8,449 nucleotides of DNA. It comes from Desulfobacteraceae bacterium (GTDB lineage: Bacteria > Desulfobacterota > Syntrophobacteria > BM002). The DNA lies in assembly GCA_002899795.1 (NCBI GenBank), contig PPDG01000514.1, positions 1 through 8,449 of the forward strand. The letters are read 5' to 3'. Each line of letters opens with the position of its first letter. Within the stretch, counting starts at the first letter, position 1. The notes beneath the pieces were generated by a model. That model ran no database searches, was not told the DNA's origin, and was given only the letters and a program-made list of their open reading frames with translations. Both the position numbers and the translations under genes were made by a program. This document shows positions 5,871 to 8,449 of this stretch, one piece after another.

Positions 5871-5965
5871 TTAAGAGTTGCCTTTCAGGTAAAACTGCGA
5901 TATATAGCGCGGTGTCGCACTGGGAAGGCCAGACGACGAGCGTCAAGAGAAAGGAGAGACTACCG
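5871..5965 (+). promoter_or_regulatory. candidate cobalamin-riboswitch-like RNA (degenerate)
   Basis: Several words occur in the order expected of the cobalamin (B12) riboswitch core. TTAAGAG at 5871-5877 fits the TTAAtAGGGAA region. CAGGTAAAACTG at 5886-5897 fits the GGTGaAAATCC hairpin. GCGCGGTGTCGCACTG at 5907-5922 fits GCGCGGTCCCGCCACTG. GGGAAGG lies at 5922-5928, GTCAAG at 5942-5947, and GGAGAGACTACC at 5953-5964 fits the 3' GGAGACCTGCC box. Several positions deviate: GGGAA is missing after TTAAGAG, and the last box is altered. Cobalamin riboswitches normally switch off B12 synthesis, uptake or B12-independent isozymes. Here the next gene is hisC, about 270 bases on, with no gene between. 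It may be a decayed riboswitch, a divergent variant or a chance resemblance. Confidence 0.35.
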
Positions 5966-6233
5966 ACCAGTAATTATCTGACACGAGGATTTTTGCAGGC
6001 AAGAACATCAGACTCATTGAGGAATCATAAGGTTCAGGTTGCATAGGGCTCAGAAAACCTACAAGCATAGTGACGTGAGAAATTTTACCCAAGCTGATTG
6101 GCTTTAGCCCCAAAAAAACCCACCTTTTCTCGCCTGCCTTTAGGCTTCTTCTAAGGATCCTGCCGGAGTGAGTCCCTGTAAGATTTACTGGGCCAGTGCT
6201 GGTTGGTATTCAGCAAAGCTTGATTCGAAACTT
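5966..6233 (+). other. long untranslated stretch upstream of hisC
   Basis: These 268 bases contain no ATG-started frame of note and no protein resemblance. Visible features are a short GCCT/AGGC hairpin (6132-6145) followed by TTCTT, which would be a weak terminator, and an A run after a GGCT-TT-AGCC palindrome near 6100-6120. The hisC frame stays open back to a GTG at 6168. The unusually long gap before hisC could be the expression platform of the riboswitch-like RNA or the trace of a lost gene. Confidence 0.4.
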
Positions 6234-7349
6234 ATGGGAATTCGAGTACCTAAAAACATAGCCACCTTAAAACCCTACCCACCAGGAAAACCCCTCGAAG
6301 AACTAGAACGTGAATACGGTATTAAAGATTCCATCAAACTTGCCTCCAATGAAAACCCACTGGGAGCATCCCCGCTGGCTCTAGAAGCCATTCGCAACCA
6401 CTTGAAGAACTTGCGCCGCTATCCTGATGGGAGCGGGTACTATCTCAGAACGCGATTAAGTCAGCGATTAGAGGTGGAGGAGTCCTCGATTGTACTGGGC
6501 AACGGCTCAAATGAAATCATCGATCTCCTTATTCGCACCTTTGTCCAGCCTGGCGAGGACGTGTTGATGTCAGAGCCCACCTTTCTCGTCTACCGTCTTA
6601 TGACGCAGGCAGTGGGGGGGCGTCCTGTTCAGGTGGTTCAGAAAGCGTTTGCCCATGATCTGGAAGCCATGGCAGAGGCTTTTACCCCACAAACCAGACT
6701 TGTGTTTTTGGACAATCCCAACAATCCAAGCGGTACGGTCATTGGTCGAAAGGAATTTGAAACTTTTATAGACCGGGTTCCAGACGATGTCCTCATCGTC
6801 CTTGATGAGGCCTATATAGAATTTGCTAACCCAGAGCAGACCATTACTGGTCTAGATTATCTGAGTGGTTCGCCACCGGTTATCAGCCTTCGAACTTTCT
6901 CCAAAGCCTATGGCCTTGCGGGACTTCGGGTTGGATACGGAGTCATGCCTCCAGAGGTGGCGGATTATGTTAATCGCGTGCGCCAACCCTTCAATGTTAA
7001 TAGTCTGGCCCAGGTGGCGGCCCTAGCCGCCCTGGATGATGAACAGTTTTTGCAGGAGACTCAGAAAGCGGTGCGGGAAGGATTGGCCTTCCTGTATAAG
7101 GAGCTGGCGGCGATGCAGATACGCACTCTTCCCACGCAAACGAATTTTTTCCTGATGGAAATCGGCTACGACGGGCGACAGGTTTACGAGGCTATGTTAC
7201 GACGCGGAGTGATCGTCAGGGCCATGAATGCATACGGTTTAGACAATTACATTCGGATTTCAGTGGGGCGACCCGAGGAGAATCAGAGGTTCCTTACCGC
7301 TCTCAGGGAAGTTATGACAGAGCTAGGGACGGACAGTGAAGGCGGATAG
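6234..7349 (+). CDS. hisC: histidinol-phosphate aminotransferase
   Basis: HisC is a cytoplasmic pyridoxal-phosphate enzyme that transfers an amino group from glutamate to imidazole-acetol phosphate in histidine synthesis; relatives also act on aromatic amino acids. The 371 residues show all class-I/II fold landmarks: SNENPLG (38-44), the cofactor loop LGNGSNE (88-94), NPNNPSG (161-167), DEAYIEF (191-197), and SLRTFSKAYGLAGLRVGYG with the Schiff-base lysine at K224. A C-terminal arginine lies in YIRISVGRPEEN. The start MGIRVPKNIATLKPYPPGKP matches the usual HisC N-terminus, so I prefer ATG 6234 although it has no clear Shine-Dalgarno sequence. A GTG at 6168 with AAGGAT 10 bases upstream would add 22 residues unlike the family. 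CobD, a close relative that makes aminopropanol phosphate for B12, was considered because of the upstream riboswitch-like RNA. The motifs and N-terminus fit HisC better. Confidence 0.92.
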   Translation: MGIRVPKNIATLKPYPPGKPLEELEREYGIKDSIKLASNENPLGASPLALEAIRNHLKNLRRYPDGSGYYLRTRLSQRLEVEESSIVLGNGSNEIIDLLIRTFVQPGEDVLMSEPTFLVYRLMTQAVGGRPVQVVQKAFAHDLEAMAEAFTPQTRLVFLDNPNNPSGTVIGRKEFETFIDRVPDDVLIVLDEAYIEFANPEQTITGLDYLSGSPPVISLRTFSKAYGLAGLRVGYGVMPPEVADYVNRVRQPFNVNSLAQVAALAALDDEQFLQETQKAVREGLAFLYKELAAMQIRTLPTQTNFFLMEIGYDGRQVYEAMLRRGVIVRAMNAYGLDNYIRISVGRPEENQRFLTALREVMTELGTDSEGG

Positions 7350-7360
7350 CGGAACGTGAT

Positions 7361-7501
7361 AAAATCCGAAATCCTAAATCCGAAGCACGAAACAAATTCA
7401 AATGTCCAAAGCACGAAATTCAAAACGAACCAGCTCATTGTGCATTAAGGAATGATTCATTGTTTTGAACATTTGATATTCGGATTTAGAATTTGTTTTA
7501 C
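7361..7501. repeat. palindromic intergenic repeat, copy B
   Basis: This fills most of the 203-base gap between hisC and cmk. Its left arm (AAATCCGAAATCCTAAATCC, then GAAGCACGAAACAAATTC) matches the left arm of the repeat at 777-998, and its right arm (about 7465-7500: TTTGATATTCGGATTTAGAA then TTTGTTTTA) is the imperfect inverse. Inner words CAAATGTCCAAAGC and the inverse of TTTTGAACATTTG also pair. Unlike copy A it has no GC-rich hairpin cassette. Its end overlaps the TTG at 7493 and ATG at 7502 that would otherwise be possible starts of cmk. Confidence 0.8.
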
Positions 7502-7552
7502 ATGAGATTGAGTGGAGATGTTCGGTGTAACGGTGCCGACATAAGACTATCT

Positions 7553-8272
7553 GTGACTCAAGAACCTAGAAAGCTTGTTATTACAATTGACGGTCCCGCC
7601 GGGGCCGGCAAGAGCACAGTGAGTAAACTTCTGGCCAAGCGACTTGGCTACATTTACGTGGACACCGGTGCCATGTATCGGGCTGTTGCCGTGCTTGCGC
7701 GAGACAGTGAGCACGCGAATCCTCTGGACGAGTCGGCGCTAGAGGATATCTGCCTGGGACTTGATTTGCAATTTATCAATAAAAACAAAATCTTACATTT
7801 GCTGGCCAATGGACAGGATGTCACGACAGAAATTCGCAGGCCAGAGATCAGTTCACTGGCCTCAGCCGTATCCGCCCAGAAGGTGGTACGGGAGCGGCTC
7901 TCAGAGATTCAGCGGAGGATGGGGGCAGCTGGTGGCGTGGTTTTGGAGGGTCGTGATATGGGCACAGTGGTTTTTCCCGACGCTGATGTCAAGTTTTTTC
8001 TGGATGCTAATCCTGAGATTCGCAGTAAGAGACGATACTTGGAATTGGAGGTCAAGGGAGAGGAGACGACCCCTCAGGAAGTCTACCAGCAGATGGTTGA
8101 GCGGGATCGGAACGATAGCAGTCGGGAGTTGGCGCCTCTCAAGCCGGCAGCCGACGCCATTGTGCTGGATTCTAGCCATGCACAAATTGAAGAGGTCGTG
8201 CAGCTAATGCTCGGGTACATCGAAAAGAAGCGGAAAGCACCCAGCGAATTGCTTTCTACCAAAGAAGCATGA
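7553..8272 (+). CDS. cmk: cytidylate kinase
   Basis: Cytidylate kinase phosphorylates CMP and dCMP with ATP in the cytoplasm. From GTG 7553 the protein has 239 residues, near the E. coli length of 227. It shows the P-loop DGPAGAGKST (13-22), YVDTGAMYRA (about 34-43), the nucleoside-monophosphate insert motif RRPEISSLASAVS, the family hallmark LEGRDMGTVVFPDADVKFFLDA, the lid RDRNDSSRELAPLKPAADA and a final VLDSS strand. I chose GTG 7553 because it gives the usual short leader before the P-loop. The frame stays open to TTG 7493 and ATG 7502, which lie in or at the edge of a repeat and have no Shine-Dalgarno sequence. None of the starts has a good one. cmk follows hisC on the same strand, but the repeat between them may separate or attenuate transcription. 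Its stop overlaps a downstream ATG (ATGA at 8269-8272). Confidence 0.93.
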   Translation: MTQEPRKLVITIDGPAGAGKSTVSKLLAKRLGYIYVDTGAMYRAVAVLARDSEHANPLDESALEDICLGLDLQFINKNKILHLLANGQDVTTEIRRPEISSLASAVSAQKVVRERLSEIQRRMGAAGGVVLEGRDMGTVVFPDADVKFFLDANPEIRSKRRYLELEVKGEETTPQEVYQQMVERDRNDSSRELAPLKPAADAIVLDSSHAQIEEVVQLMLGYIEKKRKAPSELLSTKEA

Positions 8273-8406
8273 AGGTGAAATTAGCTGTGCTACCCAGTAA
8301 GTATGCAGGGAAATGGTTTGTAATTCACTATTGTTTCTGTTATACAGTTACAACCTTTCACTCGGGACCCTTAGTGGCAAACCGGGTGAAATTGAAAGAG
8401 GGCTAG
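8269..8406 (+). pseudogene. possible disrupted start of ispH (lytB), translationally coupled to cmk
   Basis: An ATG overlaps the cmk stop as ATGA, the classic arrangement for translational coupling. It opens a frame of only 45 residues, ending at TAG 8404-8406. The first six residues, MKVKLA, match the usual beginning of IspH, which continues with KTAGFCMGVRRA including a cluster cysteine. In the lineages I have in mind, ispH follows cmk. From about base 8287 the frame no longer resembles IspH: it reads VLPSKYAGK with no GFCMGV. The gene could be interrupted by an inserted sequence, or the assembly could be wrong at this end. The six-residue match is short, so it could also be an unrelated small frame. 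Confidence 0.3.
8351..8394. repeat. hairpin in the terminal segment after cmk
   Basis: TTTCACTCGG (8356-8365) pairs with CCGGGTGAAA (8382-8391) over 10 positions, one of them a G-T wobble, around a 16-base loop. After a two-base bulge, CAA (8351-8353) pairs with TTG (8392-8394). No T run follows. The rest of 8287-8449 is without a recognisable gene and is unlike the coding sequence before it. The hairpin may belong to an element inserted near the start of the next gene. Confidence 0.5.
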
Positions 8407-8449
8407 GGAAAAAGGGTAAAGGGAGTTCAAATCAGGCATGGGGGTAATC

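Noticed and set aside
6234..7349. The aminotransferase as CobD, which would fit a B12 riboswitch
   Set aside because: The N-terminus, length and motifs fit HisC, and no other cobalamin synthesis gene is present.
8431..8449. The last bases encode GMGV, as in the IspH motif CMGV
   Set aside because: The frame differs from the ATG at 8269, the cysteine is missing, and a four-residue match at the sequence end is easily accidental.

Overview
This 8449-base window carries eight recognisable genes and several families of short palindromic or tandem repeats. It looks like chromosomal DNA of an uncultured Gram-negative bacterium. An outer-membrane porin with a signal peptide and C-terminal tyrosine shows the Gram-negative envelope. 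The hisC-cmk pair, with a further start codon overlapping the end of cmk, resembles the hisC/aroA-cmk-ispH-rpsA neighbourhoods I associate with Desulfobacterota (former Deltaproteobacteria). That lineage call is an inference from gene order and repeat style, not from a marker gene. No phage, insertion-sequence transposase, CRISPR array, tRNA or rRNA was found.

Layout. 1-770: a possible fragment of a common repeat, then a DUF4213/DUF364 protein (+). 771-1018: a compound palindromic repeat. 1019-2342: a PrmA-like methyltransferase and a small YvlD/phage-holin-4-type membrane protein (+), joined by a 21-bp tandem repeat that supplies the second gene's ribosome binding site. 2343-2663: a convergent intergenic stretch made mostly of inverted repeats. 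2664-4243: a porin and a one-domain UPF0016/GDT1-type membrane protein, both on the minus strand and possibly co-transcribed. 4244-4606: a divergent regulatory region. 4607-5743: a radical SAM protein with a CX4CX2C cluster motif (+). 5744-6233: a long non-coding stretch whose middle part looks like a degenerate cobalamin riboswitch. 6234-8272: hisC and cmk (+), separated by a second copy of the palindromic repeat. 8269-8449: a start codon overlapping cmk that begins like ispH but soon hits a stop, plus a hairpin.

How the genes relate. hisC (histidine synthesis) and cmk (pyrimidine nucleotides) are housekeeping genes. The porin and GDT1-type protein concern the envelope and ion transport. The DUF364 and radical SAM proteins are of unknown role and both may touch metal chemistry, but nothing here links them. 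I see no single new multi-gene system. The observations most worth checking are the riboswitch-like RNA with no B12 gene beside it, the interrupted ispH-like start, the two copies of one repeat family (one with an extra hairpin cassette), and the 61-nt near-perfect palindrome between convergent genes.
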